64,000 bases of DNA. Origin: Hyphomicrobiales bacterium (GTDB taxonomy: Bacteria > Pseudomonadota > Alphaproteobacteria > Rhizobiales > Beijerinckiaceae). The notes beneath the pieces were generated by a model. That model searched no databases. It saw only the letters and a list, made by a program, of their open reading frames with translations, and had not been told where the DNA came from. The position numbers and the translations under genes were made by a program. Shown here piece after piece: positions 28,363 through 37,363 of the stretch (the first letter of the stretch is position 1; the number at the start of each line of letters is the position of its first letter). The stretch covers positions 108,407 through 172,406 of the forward strand of contig CANGIS010000003.1 of NCBI GenBank assembly GCA_947454055.1, in the 5' to 3' direction.

Positions 28363-28944
28363 CTAAAAGGATTTGGCGATCAGCTTGGCGTTTTCTTCCG
28401 GCGGCAGGTCGATGTTCAGGCTGGAGAGAAACAGGCCTTTGCGGTTCATGAGATAGATCACGGCGGTGTGGTCCATCGTATAGCCGCCCGTCTCCAAGGG
28501 CACTTTTTTGGCATAGGCGCGATAGGCTTTCTCGGCCGCCAGAACGGCCTCAGGCGTTCCGGAAAGGCCGGTGATGCGCGGATCAAAGCCCGACAGATAA
28601 TCCTTGATCACGCTTGGGGTATCGCGCTCCGGATCGACCGTTATGAAATAGGTTTTCAACCGGTCGCCGTCCGCACCCAGCGCCTTGTAAATCAGGCCGA
28701 TCTCGTAAAGCGCGGTCGGGCAGACATCGGGGCAATGGGTGAAACCGAAAAAAACGAGGCTGGGGCCGCCCTGCATGTCCCGTTCGGTCACGGTCCGGCC
28801 ATCTTGAGCGGTGAGCGTGAATGGCCCGCCGATCGCCGATGTGGCGGTGTCCTGCATCGGGTCAAACGCGAACCACGCCACGCCAAAGGCGATGACGCTG
28901 ATCACAAAAGCCACCAGCGGCAGCATCAATCGACGACGAGACAT
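28363..28944 (-). CDS. SCO1/SenC family protein (copper chaperone for cytochrome oxidase)
   Basis: Membrane-anchored thioredoxin-fold protein that helps load copper into the CuA site of cytochrome c oxidase. Of 193 residues, an N-terminal anchor (RLMLPLVAFVISVIAFGVAW) is followed by the periplasmic domain with FTHCPDVCPTALYE (copper-binding CxxxC) and the matching His in YTMDHTAVIYL. The start ATG at 28944 follows GGAAG. It lies ten bases after a small membrane-protein gene. Confidence 0.93.
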   Translation of the reverse strand: MSRRRLMLPLVAFVISVIAFGVAWFAFDPMQDTATSAIGGPFTLTAQDGRTVTERDMQGGPSLVFFGFTHCPDVCPTALYEIGLIYKALGADGDRLKTYFITVDPERDTPSVIKDYLSGFDPRITGLSGTPEAVLAAEKAYRAYAKKVPLETGGYTMDHTAVIYLMNRKGLFLSSLNIDLPPEENAKLIAKSF

Positions 28945-28954
28945 AGAGACTTCC

Positions 28955-29164
28955 TTACATGCACCACGCCAAAGAGGCGGAAACCATATCGGCAAACACG
29001 CGCTCCCCGCGCGACCACCAAAGCACACCCCCTGTTGCGACAAGGGCAAGGCCAGCCAAAAGCCAGATCAGACGCGCCAGCCGGGGGGTATGGGGAGCGC
29101 CACCATCCCGTTCCGGTGTCTCCAAAAGGGTGCTTATCCGCATCAGGGGCACTTTATCGGTCAT
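28955..29164 (-). CDS. Small single-pass membrane protein upstream of SCO1
   Basis: A 69-residue protein with one hydrophobic segment, LIWLLAGLALVATGGVLWW (about 32-50), and a soluble N-terminus. I do not recognise the family. It starts at an ATG and ends ten bases ahead of the SCO1 start, so the two are likely co-transcribed, which suggests a role in oxidase assembly or copper handling. That role is inference from position only. Small assembly proteins of this shape are known around cytochrome oxidase genes. Confidence 0.55.
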   Translation of the reverse strand: MTDKVPLMRISTLLETPERDGGAPHTPRLARLIWLLAGLALVATGGVLWWSRGERVFADMVSASLAWCM

Positions 29165-29178
29165 GGTTGCGCCGAAAA

Positions 29179-29252
29179 TGGAGCGGGTGAAGGGAATCGA
29201 ACCCTCGTATGCAGCTTGGGAAGCTGCCGTTCTACCATTGAACTACACCCGC
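29179..29252 (-). tRNA. tRNA-Gly (anticodon CCC)
   Basis: A full cloverleaf of 74 nt on the minus strand. The acceptor stem GCGGGTG pairs with CACCCGC, the D-arm reads TAGTTCAATGGTAGAAC, the anticodon stem GCAGC/GCTGC has the loop TTCCCAA (CCC), and the T-arm is GAGGGTTCGATTCCCTT. The 3' CCA is encoded (discriminator T). It lies just upstream of the small membrane protein gene. Confidence 0.95.
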
Positions 29253-29358
29253 AACAGACCAAGAGTAGTGGAGACGGGGCAGAGCGGCAAGGGGTGGCGT
29301 GTGCTCAATCCACTTTTGACGCCGAAATGGGGACGATCTTCGGCCCCTCACCCCTCGT

Positions 29359-30366
29359 TCAGTTGATATAGACCAGACCCGCGGTAGCCAATAGAAACGC
29401 AAAGATTATCGCGACGAAAATGAACCGGTCGGTGCGCTGAATCCGTTCGACAACGGCTTTATCGCCCTCGCTGGCGGCGCGATGGACCGTAATCGAGCGG
29501 ATCAAAACGAGCGCGGTCAGCGAATAGGAAACGAGGTAGATCTTGTCCATCAGGACCATATAGCCGAGGTCGGGCAAAATGTCGGAATAGCTCTTCTGAA
29601 GGAAAATGGCCGTGAGCAGGGCACCGGCGGGCAGGCCGGTACGTGCGTCCAAGGCCTGAGGTCGGATGAGCAAACCAGAAACGCTCGCACACAGAACGAT
29701 GAAGAGAGGCAGCAGAAGTTTCCAGATGAAGAAGCTTAAGGGTCTGACGATCTCGGTTGTGAACTCCATGGCGGAATAGGAGCTGGCATCCTTTAGCGTA
29801 CCGAAATTTGTGCCGTAATCATGGCTATAGCTTTGGGCATTCCAGCCGAGCAACTTCCAGCCCGGAATGTCTACACTGGCTCCGATGCCGCTGTTGCTGC
29901 TGTCAATCACATAGAACAGCTTGTCAGCCCCCGACGCCGTATCTTCAATTCTCAACGACAGTTTTTGGCGGTCGAGGGGAAATTTGGCGAGCGAGAAGGG
30001 CTGGAAGAAGCGGCCCTCGATCCGCCAGAATTGGTAATGGGAGCCGTCAGCCAGCACTTCCGGTTCCGGCAGGAGGGGTTCCTGAATTTTTGACCATTCC
30101 TCGACCAGATTTGTGAATTCCACCGTCTTGCTGGGGTCAATCGGGCCCTTCCAGCGCATCCAGATATAGGTAGCCAAATTATAGGTGCTGCTGCCCATAT
30201 TCACTTCGTAAAAGGAGACCGGATAAAAACCGACCGTCACCACCTGCGCCGATGCCGGCGGCTCGCTGACCGGCGTATAGGTTCCTGCACGAACTCCATC
30301 CGCAAAGGCGGATGCAGGGACAAACAGCGCCGCCATCATGGCCAGCACCACCTTCAGAAAATTCAT
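29359..30366 (-). CDS. Pentameric ligand-gated ion channel homologue
   Basis: A 335-residue bacterial member of the Cys-loop receptor superfamily, the group of GLIC and ELIC. It has a signal peptide (to about residue 22), an extracellular beta-rich domain (about 30-210) with FPLDRQKLSLRIED (the Cys-loop region, without the cysteines as in other bacterial forms), and four membrane helices. M1 begins SFFIWKLLLPLFIVL, M2 is LPAGALLTAIFLQKSYSDILP and lines the pore, M3 contains DKIYLVSYSLTALVL, and M4 is at the C-terminus. The M3-M4 loop is short, as in prokaryotes. Gating ligand and ion selectivity cannot be told. Confidence 0.9.
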   Translation of the reverse strand: MNFLKVVLAMMAALFVPASAFADGVRAGTYTPVSEPPASAQVVTVGFYPVSFYEVNMGSSTYNLATYIWMRWKGPIDPSKTVEFTNLVEEWSKIQEPLLPEPEVLADGSHYQFWRIEGRFFQPFSLAKFPLDRQKLSLRIEDTASGADKLFYVIDSSNSGIGASVDIPGWKLLGWNAQSYSHDYGTNFGTLKDASSYSAMEFTTEIVRPLSFFIWKLLLPLFIVLCASVSGLLIRPQALDARTGLPAGALLTAIFLQKSYSDILPDLGYMVLMDKIYLVSYSLTALVLIRSITVHRAASEGDKAVVERIQRTDRFIFVAIIFAFLLATAGLVYIN

Positions 30367-30403
30367 CGTTTACTCGCCGGATACGATAACGCACATCACT
30401 ATA

Positions 30404-30428
30404 TGACCATTAGCCTGCACGATGGTCA
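30404..30428. promoter_or_regulatory. Inverted repeat between the channel and terC genes
   Basis: TGACCAT and ATGGTCA, perfect 7-nt half-sites 11 nt apart, in the 130-bp divergent intergenic region. It may be a regulator-binding site shared by both genes. The half-sites are one and three-quarter helical turns apart centre to centre. The regulator is unknown. Confidence 0.35.
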
Positions 30429-30496
30429 ATTGTACAGGGGCCGCCGAGCCCGCTCCCGATTGCACATTTCCGCGGCACCGGTTAGGCACATCGCCC

Positions 30497-31207
30497 ATGA
30501 CGTTTGATGTCGCGCTTTTAAGCCGGGTTTTTGAAGTTTTTTGGGTCAATATGCTGTTGTCGGGCGACAACGCCATTTTGATCGCGCTGGCGTGCCGCAA
30601 TCTGCCACCCCGTCAGCGGCGGTTGGGCATGGTGCTGGGATCGCTGACGGCCATTCTCCTCAGGCTTGTGTTTTCCCTGCTGGCCTTACCTCTGCTGGGC
30701 ATTGCGGGCCTGAAGCTCGCGGGCGCTCTAGTGCTGGTCTGGATCGCGTCCGGCCTGATCGCGGGCGAGGCGGACGCTTCCGCCGGAAAGATCGCTTCCC
30801 ATGACCGGTTGTGGCGGGCGGTGCGGGCCATTGCGCTGGCCGATCTCGTGCTCAGCCTCGACAATGTGCTGGTGATTGTCGGCATCGCGCATGACATGCC
30901 GTGGATGCTGGTGTTTGGCGTGGTGCTGTCCATTCCCCTGATTGTTTGGGGTGCGGATGCGATCGGCGCGCTGATTACGCGATATCCGGCACTGGTCTTG
31001 ATCGGGGCCGGGCTGATCGGATGGGCGGCAGGCCAGCTTGCCCTGTCGGATGCCCTGGTCGAACCCTGGCTGAACGCTGTGACGGGGAGCGAGACGGACC
31101 TCGTCGTCCCCGCTTTTGCCGCCGCGCTGTCGATTGCGGGCGGCATGGTTAGGCATCGGCTGACGATCAGGCGGCGCGACCGGTCAGAAAATTCTTCAGG
31201 CGCTTGA
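30497..31207 (+). CDS. TerC family integral membrane protein
   Basis: A 236-residue protein with about seven membrane helices and the two conserved acidic membrane motifs of TerC proteins, NMLLSGDNAILIAL (about 18-31) and LVLSLDNVLVIVG (about 118-130). Members are linked to metal (manganese) export and to loading of exported metalloproteins. The start is the ATG at 30497; upstream open frame is not conserved. Its last 41 bases overlap the 3' end of the oxygenase gene on the other strand. Confidence 0.9.
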   Translation: MTFDVALLSRVFEVFWVNMLLSGDNAILIALACRNLPPRQRRLGMVLGSLTAILLRLVFSLLALPLLGIAGLKLAGALVLVWIASGLIAGEADASAGKIASHDRLWRAVRAIALADLVLSLDNVLVIVGIAHDMPWMLVFGVVLSIPLIVWGADAIGALITRYPALVLIGAGLIGWAAGQLALSDALVEPWLNAVTGSETDLVVPAFAAALSIAGGMVRHRLTIRRRDRSENSSGA

Positions 31208-31805
31208 ACTGGGTCGATATGGTGTGGCGACGCTGTTCGCGGTTGACGACGTCATTGTCCAAAACCCAGTTCATTTGAACGACGCGGCGCTGACCCTCGA
31301 ATGGCTTGTGGCCGTGCCATGAATGATCGGAGCGCTTGAACACCAGAAGCGTGCCGAGCGAAGGCGGCACTTCGGCGACATAATCGTCGAGATCGGTGCC
31401 GTTGTTCAAAATGCGAAGGCGTCCGCCTTCAACGCCCCATTCATCGTTGAGATAGAGCAGAACCGTGATGATCTTGGTCTCACTATCGGTGTGGATGCTG
31501 CCATCCGTGCCGCGCAAAAAGCCGCGAACCGTGTACATGGTCGGCCGGCCGGTCAGATCAATGTTGAATTTCTTCTCGATCGCTTTGCGAAAGGCATCGT
31601 CCTGCAACTCATCGAGCAGAGCTTTGAACCGGCCACTGATGGAGAGCTGGGATGGCGGATGCGAGCCGGGGCCGGGCACGCTCGGGAAATCGGCCATCGC
31701 CTCAGCAAATTTCTCCGATTTCACGAATTTCTCGACGATCAGATACTCGTAGGGCTCGGTTTGCAGCGGAGCTAGCTCAAGGGCTGAATAATCAAGATAG
31801 GTCAT
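31167..31805 (-). CDS. 2-oxoglutarate/Fe(II)-dependent oxygenase
   Basis: A 212-residue protein with the double-stranded beta-helix metal site: HTDSETK (His-x-Asp, about 103), the distal His in DHSWHGHKPF and the 2OG-binding Arg in GQRRVVQMNW. This resembles the prolyl-hydroxylase-like 2OG-Fe(II) oxygenases. The substrate is unknown. It overlaps terC tail to tail and is 26 bp from the divergent phosphatase gene, so these two may share a control region. Confidence 0.85.
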   Translation of the reverse strand: MTYLDYSALELAPLQTEPYEYLIVEKFVKSEKFAEAMADFPSVPGPGSHPPSQLSISGRFKALLDELQDDAFRKAIEKKFNIDLTGRPTMYTVRGFLRGTDGSIHTDSETKIITVLLYLNDEWGVEGGRLRILNNGTDLDDYVAEVPPSLGTLLVFKRSDHSWHGHKPFEGQRRVVQMNWVLDNDVVNREQRRHTISTQFKRLKNFLTGRAA

Positions 31806-31831
31806 AAAAGCGAACCCTTTGGTTTTCGACG

Positions 31832-32701
31832 ATGGGCGCTTCTGTTAGCATGTTTGGCCTGCATCGAAAAGGCATGACTGCCTTGCTCTCGGGCTGGCAG
31901 GCTGGTAGGGACACGCCGCGTGGCGGTTTCGGTTTTGATGACGAAATGTGCTTCGCCGCAAGGAATGATGGCTCGAACGTGCTGAAAAAATTCACGACAC
32001 CCAAATTTCGGCATGCGCGTCGGCAAGCCAGCATCGCGCGGTGGGACAAGCCGATCACGGGCTTTTTTCAGCGGATCGGGGCGTGGCTGAACATGGTCTT
32101 TATCGATCATGGTATTTTCCGGCTGATCTATCTCAATCTGCATCGGGTTTCGCCGAAGTTCTGGCGGGCGGCGCAACCCACGCCGCACCAGATCGAGCGG
32201 GCGGCGCAAGACGGCGTCAAAACCATTGTCAATTTGCGCGGTGGCCGCGAATTCGGCTCCTGGCCGCTGGAGCGGGAAGCGTGTGCGGAAGCGGGTCTTG
32301 AACTCGTCGATTTCGTAATCCGGTCTCGTGGCGCGCCCGAGCGCGAGCGTATTGCGTCGGCCAAGGCGTTTTTCGACGGGTTGAACTATCCGGTTCTGGC
32401 GCATTGCAAGTCGGGCGCGGATCGCGCGGGCTTTATGTCGACGCTCTATTTGCTGATCCATGAGCAGCGGCCGCTGGATGAGGCGATCCGGCAGCTCTCC
32501 TGGCGCTATGGCCATTTCAAATTCGCCAAAACCGGCATTCTGGATGCGTTTTTCGAACGCTACCGGACCGAGGGGCTCGACAAGGGTATCGATTTCCAGA
32601 CCTGGGTCGAGACGGTCTATGACCCCGTTGCGCTGGAGCGCGAATTCAAGACCAAGCCGTGGGCCGACTGGCTTGTCGAGCATGTGTTGCGCCGCGAATA
32701 G
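31832..32701 (+). CDS. Dual-specificity/tyrosine phosphatase-like protein
   Basis: A protein-tyrosine-phosphatase fold with the phosphate loop VLAHCKSGADRAGF (C-x5-R, about 188-200), preceded by VKTIVNLRGGREF and an acidic loop. In bacteria this group includes phosphatases of unknown targets, often near lipopolysaccharide or capsule genes. The first about 50 residues are poorly conserved-looking and the start is open: ATG 31832 (used), ATG 31874, or GTG 31979, which would begin VLKKFTTPKF. At the longest it is 289 residues. Confidence 0.8.
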   Translation: MGASVSMFGLHRKGMTALLSGWQAGRDTPRGGFGFDDEMCFAARNDGSNVLKKFTTPKFRHARRQASIARWDKPITGFFQRIGAWLNMVFIDHGIFRLIYLNLHRVSPKFWRAAQPTPHQIERAAQDGVKTIVNLRGGREFGSWPLEREACAEAGLELVDFVIRSRGAPERERIASAKAFFDGLNYPVLAHCKSGADRAGFMSTLYLLIHEQRPLDEAIRQLSWRYGHFKFAKTGILDAFFERYRTEGLDKGIDFQTWVETVYDPVALEREFKTKPWADWLVEHVLRRE

Positions 32702-32704
32702 ACG

Positions 32705-33145
32705 CTAAGGGCTGAGCCGTTCCAAAATCCGGTCGGACAATTTGTCCCGCACGGCGCGGTAGGCGTCGAGCTTTGTCTCGCGGCTGCCTTCCACGACCGA
32801 GGGATCAGGCGTCGGCCAATATTCGACCTCAATGGCGGCGGTGCGCGTCAGCTCGAGGGCGGCGTGATGGGCCTCGGGCGAGAGCGTAATGATCAGATCG
32901 AAATTGAGCCCCTCCCATTCGGCCAGCTCCTCCAGCGTGTGGGGCTTATGGACTTTCGCATCGATGCCGAGTTCTTCGAGGACGGCGAGGGCGAAGCCAT
33001 CGACCATGCCCTTCCGGATTCCGGCGGACTGGATATAAAGCGTCTGGCCGAAATAATAGCGGGCCAGCGCTTCGGCCATCGGAGAGCGCACGGCGTTCAT
33101 GGCGCAGGCAAAGAGGACGGCTTGCACCTTGCGCGCTCCGGTCAA
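32705..33145 (-). CDS. Low-molecular-weight phosphotyrosine phosphatase / ArsC-like protein
   Basis: A 146-residue protein with the P-loop FACAMNAVRSPMAE (C-x5-R) and the later PTPDPSVVEG Asp loop of low-molecular-weight phosphatases and thioredoxin-type arsenate reductases. It starts with TTG at 33145, four bases after the UPF0262 stop, with GGAAAGG ahead, which decides the start. It belongs to the conserved murA-hisD neighbourhood. Natural substrate is unknown. Confidence 0.88.
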   Translation of the reverse strand: MTGARKVQAVLFACAMNAVRSPMAEALARYYFGQTLYIQSAGIRKGMVDGFALAVLEELGIDAKVHKPHTLEELAEWEGLNFDLIITLSPEAHHAALELTRTAAIEVEYWPTPDPSVVEGSRETKLDAYRAVRDKLSDRILERLSP

Positions 33146-33149
33146 GAGG

Positions 33150-33635
33150 TCAGCCTTTCCAATGCAGCGCGGAAATCAGCGTAAACAGCCGCCGCGCCGT
33201 GTCGAAATCGACCTCGATCTTGCCCTCGAGCCGCTCGATCAGCAGCTCAGCCGCCTCGTTGTGCAACCCGCGCCGACCCATATCAATGGCCTCGATCTGC
33301 GAGGGACTGGCCGTGCGGATGGCGTTGTAATAGCTCTCGCAGATCAGGAAATAGTCTTTGACGACGCGCCGGAACGGCGTCAGCGATAGAATATGCGCCG
33401 TAACCGGTTGGCCCTGCTCGTTGCGAATATCCAGCGCGAGCTTGTTGGACAGCAGGCTGACGGCGAGCGTGTAAGGCCCGCCCGCATGGCCGGTGACGGC
33501 AAAGCTGTTGCCTTCAACCAGATCGAAAATCGCAATCGCGCGCTCATGCTCCTGCTCGGGACCGCCGCGACCGATCGATCCCTCGTCGAGGGTGATGGAG
33601 GTCAGGCGGTTGTTCGGATCCGACGTCAGGGCCAT
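33150..33635 (-). CDS. UPF0262 family protein
   Basis: A 161-residue alphaproteobacterial protein with [16 protein letters not shown] near the start, [20 protein letters not shown] in the middle, and [18 protein letters not shown] near the end. The function is unknown. It sits nine bases after hisD and just before the LMW phosphatase, the order conserved in the group, so it is a useful taxonomic marker. Confidence 0.9.
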   Translation of the reverse strand: MALTSDPNNRLTSITLDEGSIGRGGPEQEHERAIAIFDLVEGNSFAVTGHAGGPYTLAVSLLSNKLALDIRNEQGQPVTAHILSLTPFRRVVKDYFLICESYYNAIRTASPSQIEAIDMGRRGLHNEAAELLIERLEGKIEVDFDTARRLFTLISALHWKG

Positions 33636-33644
33636 GCGCCCTTC

Positions 33645-34940
33645 TTAGCCGAGATTGAGCCGGATGGCGACCGAGCGTGCATGACCGCCCAAGCCTTCGC
33701 TTTCCGCAAGCGCTATGGCCGAGGGGCCTAAAGCGCGCAGCGATTCAGGCGTGCAGGATAGGATTGAGGTCCGCTTCATAAAGTCCAGAACACCAAGGCC
33801 GGAGGAAAAGCGGGCCGAACGCGCCGTGGGCAACACATGGTTGGTGCCGCCGACATAATCGCCGATCGCTTCTGGCGTATGGGAGCCTAAGAAAATCGCA
33901 CCCGCATTGCGGATCATACCGGCAAGCGCTTCGGCATTTTCTGCTTCGATTTCGAGATGCTCGGGGGCTAGCCGATCCATCAGCGGAACCGCGCTTTCAA
34001 GCGTATCGACGATGATAATTGCACCATGGTCGCGCCAGCTCGCGCCTGCAATTTCGCCGCGCGGAAGCGTTTTCAATTGGCGCTCGACGGCTAGTGCTAC
34101 GTTATCACCAAGCGATGCCGAATTGGTGACGAGGATCGATTGTGCGGCGGTGTCATGTTCGGCTTGCGCCAAGAGATCGGCGGCGATCCAATCCGGATTG
34201 GCGTGACCATCGGCGAGAATCGCTACTTCGGAGGGACCGGCGATCATATCGATGCCAACCTGACCAAAGACGCGCCGTTTCGCCGCCGCAACAAAGGCGT
34301 TTCCGGGGCCTACGATTTTGGCCACGGGCGCAATGGTTTTGGTGCCATAGGCAAGCGCCGCCACGGCTTGGGCGCCGCCGATGCGGTAGATCTCTGTAAT
34401 GCCTGCAATACGCGCTGCCGCCAGCACCAGCGGGTTTAAAACACCATCGGGTGTGGGTACGACCATCACGATCCGAGGCACGCCCGCGACTTTGGCCGGA
34501 ACGGCATTCATCAGCACCGAGGATGGATAGCTCGCCGTGCCGCCGGGCACGTAAAGACCAACGGCTTCAATCGCCGTCCAACGATGGCCAAGGGTTACGC
34601 CCAACGCGTCGGTAAAGCGCTCATCCGTTGGCTTTTGGCGGAGGTGATAGGCCTCGATTCGGTCCCGCGCGAGGGTCAAGGCGTCAAGTGCAACTGTGTC
34701 GCACTGCGCCAGAGCGGCGTCGATTTCGGCTTCCGTGACGCGCAGGCGATCAGCGGAAATCGCCATCCGGTCAAAGCGTTGCGTATAGTCGATCAGCGCC
34801 GCATCCCCGCGCTCGATCACATCACTGATGATGGCTCGAACGGTTTGATCGACATCTTCGGAAATTTCACGCTTTGCGGCGAGCAATTGGGTGATGCTTG
34901 TATCAAAATCCGCATCTCGTGAAGAAAGGCGAAGCGCCAT
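33645..34940 (-). CDS. hisD: Histidinol dehydrogenase
   Basis: Last two oxidations of histidine synthesis (L-histidinol to L-histidine), zinc- and NAD-dependent. The 431-residue protein has GLYVPGGTASYPSSVLMNAVPA, VGPGNAFVAAAKRRVFG, IDMIAGPSEVAILAD and the metal/base His residues in LLAQAEHDTAAQ and LAPEHLEI. The start is the ATG at 34940 (MALRLSSRD). It lies four bases after DUF2948 and runs into UPF0262. Confidence 0.97.
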   Translation of the reverse strand: MALRLSSRDADFDTSITQLLAAKREISEDVDQTVRAIISDVIERGDAALIDYTQRFDRMAISADRLRVTEAEIDAALAQCDTVALDALTLARDRIEAYHLRQKPTDERFTDALGVTLGHRWTAIEAVGLYVPGGTASYPSSVLMNAVPAKVAGVPRIVMVVPTPDGVLNPLVLAAARIAGITEIYRIGGAQAVAALAYGTKTIAPVAKIVGPGNAFVAAAKRRVFGQVGIDMIAGPSEVAILADGHANPDWIAADLLAQAEHDTAAQSILVTNSASLGDNVALAVERQLKTLPRGEIAGASWRDHGAIIIVDTLESAVPLMDRLAPEHLEIEAENAEALAGMIRNAGAIFLGSHTPEAIGDYVGGTNHVLPTARSARFSSGLGVLDFMKRTSILSCTPESLRALGPSAIALAESEGLGGHARSVAIRLNLG

Positions 34941-34944
34941 CGGT

Positions 34945-35346
34945 TTAGTTTCCTGTTTCTGTCTTGCCTGTTTCAAGGGGAGGCAAATCGGCGATAGCGG
35001 CTTCAAGACATTCGACCGAAAGCTTTACCGCACCACCGCCCTCAAACAGCAAAACCACATGGCCTGAGGGAGGGTCAACCGCCTCATAGCCGATTCCGAG
35101 CAGGGTCAGCATGGTTTCGGGCGTCTGGGGCGGCATTTTCGAGGTCATTGCGCGGGTCACGCGCTCGAAATGCAGGCCAGTCATCCGTCGCGCGTCGGTT
35201 GCACCAGCCACCGGCCGGTTGAGCGCCAGAACAAAGCGATGTTCGTTAGGGAGAAAGACCATATCGGCAACGCGCAGGCGCGATCCCTCGAGATGGGCTG
35301 AAATCACCACCAAATCTTCCGGATCAAAGGCTGCAACCTTTACCAT
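34945..35346 (-). CDS. DUF2948 family protein
   Basis: A 133-residue protein typical of alphaproteobacteria, opening MVKVAAFDPEDLVVISAHL, with VADMVFLPNEHRFVLALNR and HFERVTRAM. The function is unknown. The ATG at 35346 fits the family; a further 22 codons are open upstream. It lies between murA and hisD as usual. The intergenic spacer to murA is 94 bp. Confidence 0.85.
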   Translation of the reverse strand: MVKVAAFDPEDLVVISAHLEGSRLRVADMVFLPNEHRFVLALNRPVAGATDARRMTGLHFERVTRAMTSKMPPQTPETMLTLLGIGYEAVDPPSGHVVLLFEGGGAVKLSVECLEAAIADLPPLETGKTETGN

Positions 35347-35440
35347 TGCCTGTTCATTCCTATCGAAACGCATCGAGGGACTATAACGCCTAATCACCCC
35401 ACCGCGAAGCAAGGGCGAAGCCGTAATAGCTCAGATCACC

Positions 35441-36736
35441 TTATTTTTCGCCCGAAATCCGCTCAATATCGGCGCCGCAGCGCCCAAGCTTTTTCTCGAG
35501 CGCCTCGAACCCGCGGTCGAGATGGTAGACGCGGTTAACGAGCGTGTCGCCCTCAGCGGCAAGGCCCGCAATCACGAGCGAGACCGAGGCGCGAAGATCG
35601 GTTGCCATCACGGGCGCACCGGTTAACCGGCTATTGCCCTTGATGAACGCTTTGTCGCCATCGAGGCTGATGCGGGCACCGAGGCGGGCGAGTTCTTGAA
35701 CATGCATGAAGCGGTTTTCAAAAATCGTCTCATGCACCATGGAATCGCCATTCGCCCGCGTCATCAACGCCATGAATTGCGCCTGAAGATCGGTCGGGAA
35801 GCCGGGGAATGGCTCGGTGGTGACATCGACGGGTAAGAGCGGCGTGCCCTCGCGGATGATGCGAACGCCGTTTTTCTCTTCCAAAACCGTGACGCCAGCC
35901 TTCTCCAACACATCAAAGGCGGACGAGAGAAGATCGCGCCGCGCGCCTTCGAGCAGCACATTGCCGCCCGTCATCGCAACCGCCATAGCATAGGTACCGG
36001 TCTCGATCCGATCTGGCAGGACATGATGATGCGCGCCATCAAGCCGCGATACGCCATCAATCACGATTTCCGAGGTGCCGGCACCCTCAATTCTGGCGCC
36101 CATCTTGATGAGGCAATCGGCCAGATCGGCGACTTCCGGCTCACGGGCGGCGTTTTTAATGACGGTAGTGCCGCGCGCCAGGCTTGCGGCCATCAAGGCG
36201 ATATGGGTGCCGCCAACAGTGACTTTGGGAAAATCGATCTCGCCGCCGCGCAACCCGCGCGGGGCTTTGGCAACGACATAGCCCGCATCGATCTCGATCT
36301 GGGCACCGAGTTTTTCGAGCGCCATCAACAGCAGGTCGACGGGGCGCGTGCCGATGGCACACCCGCCGGGCAGCGAGACGCGGGCTTCGCCCATGCGGGC
36401 CAAAAGGGGAGCAACAACCCAGAAACTGGCGCGCATCCGCGACACAAGCTCATAGGGCGCGGTGGTATCGACAATGTCGCGTGCCGACAGCGTGATGGTT
36501 TCGCCGCTTTCTTCCGATTGACCGATTCGCTTGCCGCTAATGGCGGCATCGACGCCGTGATTGCCCAAAATGCGCATCAGCAGGCGCACATCGGAGAGCC
36601 GCGGCACATTATGCAGCGTTAACGTCTCGCGCGACAGGATGCTGGCGATCATGAGCGGCAGGGCGGCATTTTTGGCCCCCGAAATCGGGATGATGCCCTC
36701 AAGTCTTCTGCCGCCACCGATGCGAATTCGATCCAT
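35441..36736 (-). CDS. murA: UDP-N-acetylglucosamine 1-carboxyvinyltransferase
   Basis: First committed step of peptidoglycan synthesis; adds enolpyruvate to UDP-GlcNAc and is the fosfomycin target. The 431-residue protein opens [14 protein letters not shown], with GAKNAALP, the active-site [13 protein letters not shown] (Cys at about 124) and [18 protein letters not shown]. The catalytic Cys is present, so it would be fosfomycin-sensitive by this criterion. Its start overlaps the stop of a small upstream gene by one base. Confidence 0.97.
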   Translation of the reverse strand: MDRIRIGGGRRLEGIIPISGAKNAALPLMIASILSRETLTLHNVPRLSDVRLLMRILGNHGVDAAISGKRIGQSEESGETITLSARDIVDTTAPYELVSRMRASFWVVAPLLARMGEARVSLPGGCAIGTRPVDLLLMALEKLGAQIEIDAGYVVAKAPRGLRGGEIDFPKVTVGGTHIALMAASLARGTTVIKNAAREPEVADLADCLIKMGARIEGAGTSEIVIDGVSRLDGAHHHVLPDRIETGTYAMAVAMTGGNVLLEGARRDLLSSAFDVLEKAGVTVLEEKNGVRIIREGTPLLPVDVTTEPFPGFPTDLQAQFMALMTRANGDSMVHETIFENRFMHVQELARLGARISLDGDKAFIKGNSRLTGAPVMATDLRASVSLVIAGLAAEGDTLVNRVYHLDRGFEALEKKLGRCGADIERISGEK

Positions 36737-36906
36737 TATTTATCCTCTTGGTCGTTCCGTTTGATCGACGGTTGAGCGTTGCCGCCCCGATCCGGTGCCT
36801 CCGCCCCAGCAACGCGCGCTCTGGATTGAGCCTTGCGCCTTTTGAGATTTTCACGGAGTGCCGCTGCCGCGCGCTCAAAGCGCGGATGCCTAGGAGATGT
36901 CGTCAT
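36736..36906 (-). CDS. Small basic protein upstream of murA
   Basis: A 56-residue protein with a basic helix, [19 protein letters not shown] (about 12-30), overlapping murA by one base (TAATG). Short proteins with this [12 protein letters not shown] core directly ahead of murA occur in many Hyphomicrobiales. The function is unknown; translational coupling to murA is likely. The longer frame to 37011 adds residues without that character. Confidence 0.75.
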   Translation of the reverse strand: MTTSPRHPRFERAAAALRENLKRRKAQSRARVAGAEAPDRGGNAQPSIKRNDQEDK

Positions 36907-37191
36907 TCCTATTCCGCCGTAACCATCAGACCCGCCATCGATTCTGGCGTCGAACCCTACACGCCGAACGCTTAGGATGAAGCGCCTCAAGAGGCAAGCC
37001 TGATCCGCCATTCAGGTTTCGACAAGCGCGACCCGCCGATTTTGACGGTGGCGAGGCGAAAAGGAATGATCGTGACAGAAAGAACAAAGAAAATTCAGCC
37101 ACCTTCTTGCTATGCTGCGGAGCCTATGGCAGTGTCCGCGCCGCTTCGGGATGCAAACTGCATCTGCCGATGCGTTCGCGTTTTGCGCGAT

Positions 37192-37266
37192 GCCGTAGTA
37201 GCTCAGTGGTAGAGCACACCATTGGTAATGGTGAGGTCGGGAGTTCAATCCTCCCCTGCGGCACCA
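37192..37266 (+). tRNA. tRNA-Thr (anticodon GGT)
   Basis: A 75-nt cloverleaf. The acceptor stem GCCGTAG pairs with CTGCGGC, the D-arm reads TAGCTCAGTGGTAGAGC, the anticodon stem CACCA/TGGTG has the loop TTGGTAA (GGT), and the T-arm is CGGGAGTTCAATCCTCCC. CCA is encoded. GTTTTTTC follows and may end transcription. Confidence 0.95.
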
Positions 37267-37363
37267 GTTTTTTCATACAATCAACGAAATGCGCGCCAGC
37301 TCGATTGCCTTAGCCGTCGAGGGATGAACTTTACTGGTTTTAAGTTCCGCTTCGACGTCGCGT

